Notes: generated by a model not told the origin, from the letters alone. Numbered from the stretch's first letter, positions 20,369 through 28,517 are shown. The stretch is DNA of 64,000 bases from Simkaniaceae bacterium (GCA_018399075.1 CP073763.1:1054001-1118000); one strand, 5' to 3'. Numbers and translations: made by a program.

Positions 20369-20563
20369 ATGAGCAAAATGAAAACCAAGAAGGCGATTCG
20401 CAATCGCTTTAAGAAAACAGGGACGGGGAAACTCATGCGAACGAAGCAAGGGAAGCGCCACATCCTCACTAAGAAGACTTCAAAGCGGAAGCGCCAACTA
20501 GGCAAGCAGACCGTTTTAAGTGAATCTTATGCGAAAAAATATAAGCGCCTAGCGTGCATGTAG
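20369..20563 (+). CDS. rpmI: 50S ribosomal protein L35
   Basis: 64 residues, very basic. [19 protein letters not shown] at the start and [17 protein letters not shown] in the middle are typical of bL35. AGGAG lies 8 nt before the ATG. Middle gene of the infC-rpmI-rplT operon. Confidence 0.97.
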   Translation: MSKMKTKKAIRNRFKKTGTGKLMRTKQGKRHILTKKTSKRKRQLGKQTVLSESYAKKYKRLACM

Positions 20564-20579
20564 AAGGAGAAAGGGAACA

Positions 20580-20939
20580 ATGACAAGAGTAAGAAATGCT
20601 GTCGCCTCAAGGCGTAGAAGAAAAAGATTATTAAAGAGAGCTAAAGGATTTGTCGGCGATCGTAAAAATCACGTGAGACTGACAGCTGATGCTGTGATGA
20701 AAGCAATGGCTTTCAGCACCATGCACCGAAAGAAAAAGAAGAATGATTTTAGACGTCTCTGGATTACCAGAATTAGCGTTGCTGCAAAAGCACAAGGAAT
20801 CTCTTATAGCCGCCTTATTAATGGGCTAACAAAAGCTGGATGCAGCATCAATCGAAAGATGCTTTCTGATATGGCGATCCGTGATCCGAAAAGTTTCGGA
20901 ACGGTTGCTGAAACAGCAAAACATGCTTTAGCATCTTAA
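20580..20939 (+). CDS. rplT: 50S ribosomal protein L20
   Basis: 119 residues. TRVRNAVASRRRRKRLLKRA starts the long basic N-terminal arm; WITRISVAAKAQGISYSRLI is the conserved rRNA-binding segment and INRKMLSDMAIRDP closes the fold. bL20 is needed for early 50S assembly and represses its own operon in some bacteria. AAGGAGA precedes the start. Confidence 0.98.
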   Translation: MTRVRNAVASRRRRKRLLKRAKGFVGDRKNHVRLTADAVMKAMAFSTMHRKKKKNDFRRLWITRISVAAKAQGISYSRLINGLTKAGCSINRKMLSDMAIRDPKSFGTVAETAKHALAS

Positions 20940-20946
20940 GGACAAT

Positions 20947-20975
20947 AGCCTCCTTTTTGAGGAGGCTCTTTTTTT
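20947..20975 (+). terminator. Intrinsic terminator abutting the pheS start
   Basis: Perfect 7-bp stem AGCCTCC/GGAGGCT with loop TTTTTGA, then C and seven T; the ATG of pheS follows immediately. The GGAGG in the 3' arm is also the only good Shine-Dalgarno sequence for pheS, so terminator folding and pheS translation compete. Confidence 0.8.
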
Positions 20976-21998
20976 ATGAAGCAAAGAATAGAAGATCTCA
21001 AACAATCCTTCCAAACAGAAATCGAGAAAATCGAACAGACAAAAGATCTCGAGCAGCTCCGCGTCAAGTATTTGGGGAAGAAAAGCCCAATACAGGCTCT
21101 AATGCAAGACCTTCGCACCTGCACTCCTGAAGAGCGCCCCGAGATGGGAAAGCTTATCAATAATCTAAAACAAGATGTTTCAACGCAAATCGATACCCAT
21201 TTTCAAGCGCTTGAAGCCAAAGAACTCCTCTCTCGTTTGTCCCAGGAAAATGTTGATGTCACTTTGCCTGGAAGAAGAAAATTCCTTGGAAAGAAGCACC
21301 CTCTCTCTCAAATGCTTGATGAAGTGATCGAAATCCTGATTGGAATGGGTTTTTCTGTTCAAGAGTCTCCAGAGATAGAATCGGAGTACTATAATTATGG
21401 GGGACTTAACTATCCTCCTGACCATCCTGCAAGGGATATGCAGGATACCTTTTATATCACTCCTGACATTCTTTTGCGCTCCCATACCACATCGATTCAG
21501 CAACACATGATGGAAAATGCGACCCCACCAATTCGAATTCTTTCTCCTGGAAAATGTTACAGGAATGAGACCATTACTGCCCGGTCCCATGTGTTTTTTC
21601 ATCAGGTAGATGTTCTTTATATCGATAAAGATGTCACTTTTTCCGATCTTCTTGCGACAAAAGAAGAGTTTTATACAAAGGTCTTCAATCAAAAGATCGA
21701 GCTTCGCGTCCGGCCAAGCTATTTTCCTTTTGTTGAACCAGGGATGGAAGTTGATATCAAATGCACAGCCTGTGCGGGTAGTGGATGCGTTCTTTGCAAA
21801 CATACCGGTTGGCTAGAAGTCGCTGGTGCTGGAATGGTACATCCCAATGTCCTCAAAGCAGGAGGAGTAGATCCGGAAGTTTACTCGGGATACGCCTGGG
21901 GTGGGGGAATCGAGCGCCTCTTTATGCTACGTCATGGAATCAGTGATATCCGTCTCTTTACAGAAAACGATGTCCGCTTCTTATCGCAATTTGCATAA
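20976..21998 (+). CDS. pheS: Phenylalanyl-tRNA synthetase alpha subunit
   Basis: 340 residues, normal. The N-terminal coiled coil (about 1-75) carries LRVKYLGKKSPI; the catalytic core shows HPARDMQDTFY, LRSHTTSIQ, SPGKCYRNE (motif 2), FPFVEPGMEVD and GGGIERLFMLRHGI (motif 3). A small CTACAGSGCVLC cluster (CxxC...CxxC) precedes WLEVAGAGMVHP, a known zinc-ribbon variant in several phyla. PheS forms an alpha2-beta2 enzyme with PheT, which is not in this window. The gene is separated from rplT by a terminator touching its start codon. Confidence 0.97.
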   Translation: MKQRIEDLKQSFQTEIEKIEQTKDLEQLRVKYLGKKSPIQALMQDLRTCTPEERPEMGKLINNLKQDVSTQIDTHFQALEAKELLSRLSQENVDVTLPGRRKFLGKKHPLSQMLDEVIEILIGMGFSVQESPEIESEYYNYGGLNYPPDHPARDMQDTFYITPDILLRSHTTSIQQHMMENATPPIRILSPGKCYRNETITARSHVFFHQVDVLYIDKDVTFSDLLATKEEFYTKVFNQKIELRVRPSYFPFVEPGMEVDIKCTACAGSGCVLCKHTGWLEVAGAGMVHPNVLKAGGVDPEVYSGYAWGGGIERLFMLRHGISDIRLFTENDVRFLSQFA

Positions 21999-22022
21999 AA
22001 AAAAGAGCGCGATAGATCGCGC
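21997..22022 (-). terminator. Terminator of the 47-residue-repeat gene
   Basis: GCGCGAT/ATCGCGC stem; read on the minus strand it is followed by eight T, ending transcription of the 22051-22803 gene. On the plus strand the following CCTTCTT is only weakly T-rich, so it may act weakly for pheS. Confidence 0.7.
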
Positions 22023-22050
22023 CCTTCTTCAAGTTGATTTTATCTCATGA

Positions 22051-22803
22051 TTAAAAGAACATCCCAGAAAGCATTTGCTGAAGCTGAGCGGATGCGAGCT
22101 GCAATTCTTCAGGCCCTGTCTTACTATCGACATCAATACTTTGAATTTTTTTCAGTTGGGCATCTAGCTTGTCTTTATCCGCTTGTGATAATGAAGTCGG
22201 CATATTTTCAGCTAAGAAAACTTGTACCTGATCGATAAATTTGACCATATCTGCAGGGTAATCTTTACTACTCGTATCAGTTGGCTCTTCTTCTAGCAAA
22301 TGCTTAAGTTCTTGTTGAGCTGTCGGAGAAAGGACTCCTGGAAGATTTGAAGCAACAAAAGCTGATATTTGAGCAGCCCAAGAAGCTACATTAATCCCGT
22401 AATCCTTGCTTGAAGTGTCAATAGGCATCTTCCCTAGCAAGGCATTCAAGTCCTCTTTTGCTTGAGGAGAAAGTCCGTTAGGAATATTTGAGGCAACAAA
22501 CGCCGTGATCTTAGTAAAAGCTTCTGTTAATTCAGAATGGTAATTTTTGCTGCTTGTGTCAGTAGGGAGGTCTGCTAGCATTTCTTTTAGCTGAGCGGCT
22601 TGCTCTGGTGGAAGTGATGATTCTAGTTGCGTCAGCTCTGCTTTAAGAACATTTTCCTGAGGGCTGCTTCTTCCCGATGGACCTGAATTGCAACCAAGTA
22701 TAAACATAAGTAGTTGATTAATAAGATTTTGATTAAAATTATCTGGTGAGGTGCTATGCTCTGAGGCTCTAGAAACATCACCTGTATTAATTGGGTCTAT
22801 CAT
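22051..22803 (-). CDS. Protein of four tandem 47-residue repeats (copy 1)
   Basis: 250 residues; family not recognised. After about 60 N-terminal residues containing LINQLLMFILGCN, four contiguous units of exactly 47 residues follow, with consensus xLSPxAxxxLxxLLxxxPTDTSSKxY then a hydrophobic IxxFVASNxP. Units 1-3 are close to each other, unit 4 has diverged and ends the protein. This is likely an alpha-helical repeat. No signal peptide or enzyme motif. Start set at 22803 because GGAG lies 8 nt upstream and the paralogue starts at the equivalent Met; an in-frame ATG at 22830 is possible. Tandem paralogue lies 186 bp upstream. Confidence 0.75.
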   Translation of the reverse strand: MIDPINTGDVSRASEHSTSPDNFNQNLINQLLMFILGCNSGPSGRSSPQENVLKAELTQLESSLPPEQAAQLKEMLADLPTDTSSKNYHSELTEAFTKITAFVASNIPNGLSPQAKEDLNALLGKMPIDTSSKDYGINVASWAAQISAFVASNLPGVLSPTAQQELKHLLEEEPTDTSSKDYPADMVKFIDQVQVFLAENMPTSLSQADKDKLDAQLKKIQSIDVDSKTGPEELQLASAQLQQMLSGMFF

Positions 22804-22948
22804 AATTTGCTCCGTTTTATCTGAATACATAAAGACATAAACATAATTTTAACAATTCTGAAATTATATTGCTATGCTAGTGATTATATGAATTATATAA
22901 AATAAAAGATGTTAATTATGAGCAGCTTAGGGGTTTATGAAAAATATA

Positions 22949-22974
22949 AAGAGCAGGGAAAAGTCCCTGCTCTT
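22949..22974 (-). terminator. Terminator of repeat-protein copy 2
   Basis: Perfect stem AAGAGCAGGGA/TCCCTGCTCTT with a 4-nt loop, followed on the minus strand by a T-rich run. It separates the two tandem repeat-protein genes, so each is probably transcribed on its own. The 158-bp gap 22831-22988 holds nothing else I can identify. Confidence 0.75.
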
Positions 22975-22988
22975 CTTGAGACTGGCTT

Positions 22989-23756
22989 TTAGGTAGTATG
23001 AAAGAAAATACCCGATAAGATCAGTTCAAGTTCTATTGAATAGACTTGCAGTCTCTCAGCAGCAACTTTATCATTTAAGTTCACGCTGTGCATCTCATTA
23101 ATCTTCTGATCAATCTTTTCCTTATCCGAAGGAGAGAGAGAGCTTGGGATATTCTCTGCTAGGAACCCTTGAACAGTCGATGTAAATATAACCATTTCTA
23201 AGGGGTATAATTTATCATCAGAATTTCTAGGTGCTTGAGCAAGTAACTGCTGCAGCCCATCTTTGGCAGATGGTGATAAAACCCCTGGTAGATCCGAAGC
23301 AATGATCGATCCTATACGCGCTGCCCACAGTGCAACATTTGCCCCATAGGATTTATCTTCGGGGATGGGCTGTTCTCCTAATAAAGTATTGAGGGTCCAT
23401 TTGTCAGAAGGTGATAACCCATTCGGGAAAATTGATGCGATAAACACGCTAATCTTAGTAAAGGCAATTATTAATTCAGTGTAGTAGTTTTTACTGCTTG
23501 TATCGGTCGGAAGGTGATCCAGCATTCCTTTCAACTGCGCACCTTCTTGCGGAGGAAGCGAAGATTCAAGCTCTGTGAGTTCTTGCTTTAGAATTTCAAG
23601 TTGCTGGTCTCCCTTTTGAGGGTTCGTAATATTGCAACCGAGTATGAACATTAGCAATTGATTAACGAGTGATTGGTCAATGTTATCAGAGTTTCCACAA
23701 AGCTCGGAGCTCATTGAAACATCGGTTACATCATTTGAACTAATCGCATCTACCAT
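22989..23756 (-). CDS. Protein of four tandem 47-residue repeats (copy 2)
   Basis: 255 residues, paralogue of the downstream gene. It shares the N-terminal VNQLLMFILGCN, the first unit (LPTDTSSKNY) and the unit lengths 47, 46, 47 and 47, but units 2 and 3 have lost the DTSSK core (IPEDKSY, RNSDDKLY), so copy 2 is the more diverged. The final unit ends ILSGIFF, matching LSGMFF in copy 1. AGGAAGT 6 nt before the ATG sets the start. Function unknown; tandem duplication with divergence suggests selection for variation, as in secreted or surface-exposed proteins (inference). Confidence 0.75.
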   Translation of the reverse strand: MVDAISSNDVTDVSMSSELCGNSDNIDQSLVNQLLMFILGCNITNPQKGDQQLEILKQELTELESSLPPQEGAQLKGMLDHLPTDTSSKNYYTELIIAFTKISVFIASIFPNGLSPSDKWTLNTLLGEQPIPEDKSYGANVALWAARIGSIIASDLPGVLSPSAKDGLQQLLAQAPRNSDDKLYPLEMVIFTSTVQGFLAENIPSSLSPSDKEKIDQKINEMHSVNLNDKVAAERLQVYSIELELILSGIFFHTT

Positions 23757-23909
23757 ATTTTACTTCCTTTCTTTAAGTATTGGTAAAAATTAAAAAAAGA
23801 GTATAGGTTCTCTGGTGATTTAGTCAAATTGTTTAGTGTCGGAAATGGCTCAGCCCTCAAAGAACAAGTTGAAGGCAAAGCAAACAATTATAATTTTAGG
23901 AAAAGCTTC

Positions 23910-23939
23910 TTGCAAAATAGATCGAGAAATGTTTATAAT
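23910..23939 (+). promoter_or_regulatory. Promoter of tRNA-Ser
   Basis: TTGCAA, 18-bp spacer, TATAAT. The predicted start lies about 12 bp before the tRNA. Good sigma-66/sigma-70 type match. Confidence 0.65.
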
Positions 23940-23957
23940 CCTCGATTAAAATAACTT

Positions 23958-24042
23958 GGAAGAGTGGCAGAGTGGCCGAATGCGTCTGTCTTGAAAACAG
24001 AAGTCCTGCAAGGGACCGGGGGTTCGAATCCCTCCTCTTCCG
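23958..24042 (+). tRNA. tRNA-Ser (anticodon TGA)
   Basis: 85-nt class II tRNA: acceptor GGAAGAG/CTCTTCC, anticodon stem TCTGT/ACAGA with loop CTTGAAA (anticodon TGA), long variable arm AGTCCTGCAAGGGAC, T-arm GGGGGTTCGAATCCCTC, discriminator G. CCA is not encoded. Its 3' end is repeated twice downstream (see repeat entry). Confidence 0.95.
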
Positions 24043-24288
24043 AATTATATGAAAATAAATGCTTGGGATGAGAACCCTAAGAAGGGGTTCGATTTGGAGC
24101 AAAGCGGAAAAGGGGATCCGAAAGGATCAGCCCAAAGGGCCGAAGGAGCATGAGCTCCGAAGCCTATCCCTCCTCTTCCGAATTATAAGAAGATAAAAGC
24201 CTAAGGGATGAGAACCCGATGGGGGCGATTTGGAGCGAAGCAGAAAAGGGGATCCGAAAGGTTAAGACCATCCAGCCTCTTCCGAATT
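24030..24288 (+). repeat. Tandem copies of the tRNA-Ser 3' end plus about 110-135 bp
   Basis: The last bases of tRNA-Ser and what follows (20 bp from CCCTCCTC to GAATTATA, 24030-24049) recur exactly at 24168-24187, and a 13-bp version (CCTCTTCCGAATT) at 24276-24288. Between them the units share GGGATGAGAACCC and a longer block GATTTGGAGC.AAGC.GAAAAGGGGATCCGAAAGG (dots are differences), spaced alike. Unit 1 also has GGAGC/GCTCC and GGGCC-rich hairpins. These look like successive integration or slippage products at a tRNA attachment site. The gap 24043-24428 contains no protein gene. Confidence 0.7.
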
Positions 24289-24364
24289 GTTTAAGTAAAG
24301 TAAGTTTAATTTTTCTTGAAAAATTATTAACAAAACCTTTACTATTCATCCGATTAAGTTCAGA

Positions 24365-24392
24365 GATAGGAAATGGATAAAGTTTTCCTATC
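24365..24392 (+). other. Inverted repeat upstream of the 217-residue membrane gene
   Basis: GATAGGAAA / TTTCCTATC with a 10-nt loop, 37 bp before the ATG. No T run follows, so it is more likely an operator or 5' leader hairpin than a terminator. Confidence 0.35.
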
Positions 24393-24428
24393 GCAAAATT
24401 AACAATAGAAATTCCACGGAGGAATCAA

Positions 24429-25082
24429 ATGGTACCAAATTTAATACCAACTTATCCTAGAGTTAACGAAGCAGCAAAAGATTTAATGACTGCAGCATTA
24501 GGTGTTGGTCTTTTAAGACTAGCAGGAATGAGACTTGAAGTAGGACAACTTAATATTAAGACGCTTGCCTTTGGTGCTTTAACAACAGCAACTGGTGCTG
24601 CTCTTGGCCGTGAGGCAATCCTTCGTGGTTTTGAAGGTGTTAGCATTAGCAAACGAGAAAACCGAAATGAGATGAATCATGTGCCTATTGCTCTAGCGAT
24701 TCTTACAGTTGCAGCTGCAGCAACACTTGCTGTGACTCAATATAGCCGAGTGGGAAGCCACCTTCCAAGTTTCACTCAGCTAGACAGAAACCAAGCTCTA
24801 GCCCTTGGTGGTTCTGCAATCGGCTCAATGGTTGGAATGCGCTACTTTGGTTTTGCTGATCAAGCAAAAGCTGTTAGAACACCTCCACCACGAGCTCCAT
24901 TATATGCTGGTGAGCAATTTAATACTCTTGGCGTTGCTCAAATGCTTGATGTTCAAGGGCAACTTGATCGTAAAGAGATTAGTTTTGATGCAGAGAGAGC
25001 GCACGCTTGGAATGCTCAAGTAGAGGTTCTTGTGAGAGCATCTGAGGAGCATTCTGATCAACTTAAAACGCTTCGAGTCTAA
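24429..25082 (+). CDS. Unrecognised 217-residue membrane protein
   Basis: Strong ribosome site (CGGAGGAA) before the ATG. Four hydrophobic, Ala/Gly-rich segments lie at about 18-34, 45-62, 85-103 and 124-142, the last two separated by a short loop; the C-terminal 70 residues are soluble. The paired hairpins resemble the bilobed hydrophobic pattern of chlamydial inclusion membrane (Inc) proteins, but spacing is not typical and I do not claim it. No signal peptide. Ends at a strong terminator. Two further small membrane genes follow. Confidence 0.7.
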   Translation: MVPNLIPTYPRVNEAAKDLMTAALGVGLLRLAGMRLEVGQLNIKTLAFGALTTATGAALGREAILRGFEGVSISKRENRNEMNHVPIALAILTVAAAATLAVTQYSRVGSHLPSFTQLDRNQALALGGSAIGSMVGMRYFGFADQAKAVRTPPPRAPLYAGEQFNTLGVAQMLDVQGQLDRKEISFDAERAHAWNAQVEVLVRASEEHSDQLKTLRV

Positions 25083-25107
25083 TAAAGACTTGATCTTTAT
25101 GGTAATA

Positions 25108-25140
25108 AGAGAGAGCCCTAGTGGGCTCTCTCTTTTTTTT
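25108..25140 (+). terminator. Strong intrinsic terminator
   Basis: Perfect 11-bp stem AGAGAGAGCCC/GGGCTCTCTCT, loop TAGT, then a run of T. Ends the 24429-25082 transcript. Confidence 0.9.
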
Positions 25141-25195
25141 GGGGAAAAATGTTCTTTACTTAAGGAAGGGAAAAGGATAGTATTTTTGTGAAATT

Positions 25196-25618
25196 ATGGT
25201 TATTGGTAGACATTGTACATATAGTTTAACCCGCTCGGGCCGCGAGCAGTTTGATTCCTTTGTGTGGAACACGGGGGTTCATGTTGTTGTCGCTGGCGCT
25301 GTGAGTGGAGTTTTTCTCTATTTAATGGGAAAGGAGGATCTCCTTCCTGGGATTCTTGTGGGAGCCTCTGCGGGATTTTCGCAGAATATTGCCCATAAGA
25401 CCGCCCATGTATTGACCTCAAGAGGGAAAGAAAAATGTCATTTGCCCTATGCAATGGAAGTTATGATTGCTGCGGTCTTAACTTATGGAATTGCTCGCGG
25501 GCTCCTGCGCGCTTTCGAATATGACTTTGGAAGAGGGGAGATCTTGAAATTGCAAACTGTAGGGATGATTTCGATCGCCTTCTACAACTATCATCAAAAA
25601 GGTCAGGGCAAGGGATAA
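25196..25618 (+). CDS. Small polytopic membrane protein (paralogue A)
   Basis: 140 residues with about four hydrophobic segments (about 26-43, 50-64, 84-102, 118-130). The core GILVGASAGFSQNIAHKTAHVL aligns with VAVLSAGVSAGVHHLMLDGR of the next gene and LTYGIARGLL with ITYGCVNYLM, so the two are paralogues. The weak ribosome site leaves the start uncertain. Its stop is one base before the ATG of the next gene, so they are co-translated. Function unknown. Confidence 0.6.
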   Translation: MVIGRHCTYSLTRSGREQFDSFVWNTGVHVVVAGAVSGVFLYLMGKEDLLPGILVGASAGFSQNIAHKTAHVLTSRGKEKCHLPYAMEVMIAAVLTYGIARGLLRAFEYDFGRGEILKLQTVGMISIAFYNYHQKGQGKG

Positions 25619-25619
25619 A

Positions 25620-26114
25620 ATGTCAGAGCGAAGTTCATCTCCACCACCTAGCGATCTTAAAGGATCGTGGATATCAACTCCAACAAAGCAAAGAACGAAG
25701 TCAACAGAGCCTTACAAATGTCCTAGTGTCTTTCGAAAGGGGATGGAATATTTTGTGATTCACGGCCTTTGTATTATTGCGATCAATGGAATAATAGCTG
25801 TTTCAACAAACTACTTTAAGGGAAGACAAGTTGTTCCTCTTAAAGTTGCCGTTTTGTCTGCTGGAGTGAGTGCTGGGGTTCACCACTTGATGCTCGATGG
25901 GCGCTCATGTATTGAAAAAAGAGATATCCGCAGAGAAGTTCCGCTTATGGCGATGGAAAAGATTTTTGCAATTGGTATTTCCCTTTTGTCAACGCCTTTT
26001 ATCACCTATGGGTGCGTCAATTATCTGATGAAAGCAGAGATAAAAGTTTTACCAACCATTCTTCTTTCAGTCTCAGGAGCCGCTACGCTTTTTGGAGCAG
26101 AGCTCTTCAAGTAA
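25620..26114 (+). CDS. Small polytopic membrane protein (paralogue B)
   Basis: 164 residues; a polar Ser/Pro/Lys-rich N-terminus of about 40 residues precedes four hydrophobic segments (about 46-64, 73-90, 117-135, 140-160). Related to the gene directly upstream (see that entry). After the TAA stop the same frame stays open for another 45 codons and encodes a very hydrophobic stretch (ATIYFLAIAVLAAAPIVF), which could be a lost extension. No enzyme motif. The polar N-terminus could be a secretion signal for type III export (inference). Confidence 0.6.
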   Translation: MSERSSSPPPSDLKGSWISTPTKQRTKSTEPYKCPSVFRKGMEYFVIHGLCIIAINGIIAVSTNYFKGRQVVPLKVAVLSAGVSAGVHHLMLDGRSCIEKRDIRREVPLMAMEKIFAIGISLLSTPFITYGCVNYLMKAEIKVLPTILLSVSGAATLFGAELFK

Positions 26115-26462
26115 TCTCTAGATTTTAAATTTATTTTCTCCCAGAACGCTTTCATTGCAACTATTTATTTCTTAGCAATAGCGGTATTAGCTGCAGCTCC
26201 GATAGTGTTTCTCTATGCTAAAGCCATTAACGCAGTATTCTCTTAGCTCTATATTTCAGGAGTTAGTTTAGAATAATTTTTAGCTATAATATTTTTTTCT
26301 CTTAGCTTTCATTTTGCTTCGTATTCGTCCTTTTCACCAGGGGTTGGCTTCTAGCTGTGGCTTAAGACGTTAATTATTAATGAGAAATTTGGAGACTATT
26401 ATAAAAAACGTCCTACAATAAGAAAGATTATGTTAATCTATATAGAAAAATGGGGATTAATA
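26115..26462 (+). other. Intergenic stretch with a residual hydrophobic frame
   Basis: About 350 bp. The first 130 bp hold the in-frame hydrophobic continuation of the preceding gene and no start codon. The remainder is AT-rich. From about 26423 (AAAGATTATGTTAAT) onward the sequence is shared with the region upstream of the second 700-residue paralogue, marking the left edge of that duplication. Confidence 0.5.
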
Positions 26463-28517
26463 TTGGAAACAATAAGAAATTCATCAATTTATTCTTTTAA
26501 CGTTTCTCAAAAAAACATTTCAAGTCAGCAGGAACCTTCAACAAGTTTGAAAGAGAAAGGGACTGCTTCCCAAGGTGCGAGCCTATCGATGCATCCTGAA
26601 AGGGTGAATCAAACGGCTGATAGGGTTTTAGAAGTGACTTCTACTCAAGAAAGTGCTAAAACTCAACCTTCACTTTTATCTGATACAAAACCATCTTCGG
26701 AAGAAGAATTAAAGCTCCATCTTCGAGACTCTTTTATCCCAGCAATTGAAGGAGCATCGACTTCTCGAGAGTTTTTTCAACTTCTTTCTCAGCTTTCAAA
26801 ATATACAGATAAACAATCTCCAGAAATTCAACAGCTTCTTGCAGACGCAGAATTTAAGCTATTTTTTCTCGATGTTAGAGCAAGCAGTAATCCAGAGAAT
26901 ATCGCCATTTCGCTTGAATATTTTGAACTATTTTATTTAATTCCGGCATTACAAAATGCCAAAACACCTGAAGACCTAGAAAGACTTCAACCTTATGTCG
27001 AAGCTTGTATCGCTTTAGAAGCTCAGGGCAGTAACGCTCCTTCTCAGAAGAATGTAGCAATCAAAACCCATCAAGAGATGAAGAAGCTCTTTGAGTCCTT
27101 ATCATCCAAATTAGAAAGAAGAGATAGCATGCATGCTATCCAGGCAAAGATTTTAAAGTTAGATCCCAAATCACCCTATTTTAATAAAGATATTATAGGT
27201 ATCAAATCTGAAATTAGAAAATTAAGAAGTTTAGCAGGGGTTCCAGCAAATGAGTTCGACCACTTAGAAAGGGCCCTTGATATCTTACGTGACCCTAAGC
27301 CACTCACTATCTCTCCTAAGGAAAATATTTTCATGGAGCACTTAGCAAAGAAGTGCGGGATTAGTGAAACTCAACTGGAGGATTATGCAAAATTAGAACG
27401 TGCTACAGTCGCTGATGCACAATCAACGCTTCTTCAAGCCATAAAAGAAGGTGCAGCAACCCCAGCCAAACTGAATGCTATAGCTAAAAAAGCGTCCGAT
27501 GCTGCGATTGCATCTGCTAAACAAAGCAGATTTTGCCTATTTAGGGAAACTCATAGTCTTAGTCTAGCCTTTAATAAAAACTTCGCAAAGAACTTTCCAG
27601 CTGTAATTTCTGCTTTCGAAGCATTTTCGCGAGAGTTTTTAGAAGAGTTTGAAAAACGCTACATCCTGTTGGAAGAGACATATGACAATCGAACGAATGG
27701 TCAATTTTCTCGTCATCTACAGGTTCTTTCTTATGCAGATCCACGCACATCCCCTGAACGCTTTGAGTTAGAGGCACAAAAAAACTTCTTCGAAAGCTTG
27801 GATTTAAAAGTCATTGATCAAGAGGAATCTAATGCATTAGGTTGCTATTTAACAAAAACACAAAGAGCACAACAGGATACCTATGGGATGTACAAAAGAA
27901 TGTTTTTCCCAACACATTCTTGGTTGGTTCGTAACTCAAACAATATTAAAGATGTTTACTGCCAGTTTAAAGAGAGCATCTATTGTTGCAAAAATAATTG
28001 TTTAAGGCGGGCGAGTCAATTTGCATCAGATCCTACATTCGATCGTAGTAGGGTTCAAATGGGAAGCACTTTATCCACCCGTAAACATCAAGCTGCTCTC
28101 GTGTCTGCATACAAGGACTCACAGAGGAGTTTAATAACCAAGAGTGAATATATGCAAATGCTCAGGGAAGCACATCTAAAATATGACTTAACACAGACTC
28201 GTGTTCAATCTGTTTCTCAAGAAGACATTGGAAAGCAAATCGAAAAATTTAGTCATTTTGGCGATAAACAAGCTCTCTTGATCTTAGAAAGTCGTTCGAA
28301 CAGAAATACAACTGGCCATGCCATGAATCTCCATTTTGATCAAATAAACAGGGTTTACGGTTTTGAAGATGATAGTGTTGGACGTGTAGAGTTTTCGAGT
28401 TTAGGGGAAATGAAAACAGAGCTAGATGCTTATTTAAAAGCTTTTTACCCTTGTAAATATGATAGTTTCAGTCTTGAGTTTTACGAATCTCGCTCACTAT
28501 TCGAATTATTTAGGTGA
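26463..28517 (+). CDS. C58-like candidate effector, copy 1
   Basis: 684 residues from a TTG. An in-frame ATG at 26430 is possible, but in the duplicate gene the equivalent ATG runs into a stop, so the shared TTG (with GGGG upstream) is preferred. The N-terminal 60 residues are Ser/Thr/Gln-rich and disordered-looking, followed by a long helical part. The C-terminal 200 residues resemble YopT-type (C58) papain-like proteases: a Cys-rich segment YCCKNNCLRRASQFA, then TGHAMNL (candidate His) and YGFEDDSVGRVEFSS (candidate Asp). No signal peptide, consistent with type III secretion. Compared with copy 2 it has small deletions and a shorter C-terminus. Protease assignment is tentative. Confidence 0.6.
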   Translation: METIRNSSIYSFNVSQKNISSQQEPSTSLKEKGTASQGASLSMHPERVNQTADRVLEVTSTQESAKTQPSLLSDTKPSSEEELKLHLRDSFIPAIEGASTSREFFQLLSQLSKYTDKQSPEIQQLLADAEFKLFFLDVRASSNPENIAISLEYFELFYLIPALQNAKTPEDLERLQPYVEACIALEAQGSNAPSQKNVAIKTHQEMKKLFESLSSKLERRDSMHAIQAKILKLDPKSPYFNKDIIGIKSEIRKLRSLAGVPANEFDHLERALDILRDPKPLTISPKENIFMEHLAKKCGISETQLEDYAKLERATVADAQSTLLQAIKEGAATPAKLNAIAKKASDAAIASAKQSRFCLFRETHSLSLAFNKNFAKNFPAVISAFEAFSREFLEEFEKRYILLEETYDNRTNGQFSRHLQVLSYADPRTSPERFELEAQKNFFESLDLKVIDQEESNALGCYLTKTQRAQQDTYGMYKRMFFPTHSWLVRNSNNIKDVYCQFKESIYCCKNNCLRRASQFASDPTFDRSRVQMGSTLSTRKHQAALVSAYKDSQRSLITKSEYMQMLREAHLKYDLTQTRVQSVSQEDIGKQIEKFSHFGDKQALLILESRSNRNTTGHAMNLHFDQINRVYGFEDDSVGRVEFSSLGEMKTELDAYLKAFYPCKYDSFSLEFYESRSLFELFR

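Noticed and set aside
21180-21803. 207-codon minus-strand frame inside pheS
   Set aside because: Shadow of the strongly conserved pheS coding strand; its residues show no domain and codon use follows the sense frame.
22051-23756. FILGC as a lipoprotein signal in the repeat proteins
   Set aside because: The hydrophobic stretch is too short, there are no basic residues before it, and it lies about 30 residues in.
23896-24102. Minus-strand 68-codon frame over tRNA-Ser
   Set aside because: It is the antisense of a perfect tRNA gene, with no ribosome site.
24429-26114. Three membrane proteins as inclusion-membrane (Inc) proteins
   Set aside because: The bilobed hairpin pattern is not clear and the genes lack typical spacing, so I did not name them as Inc.
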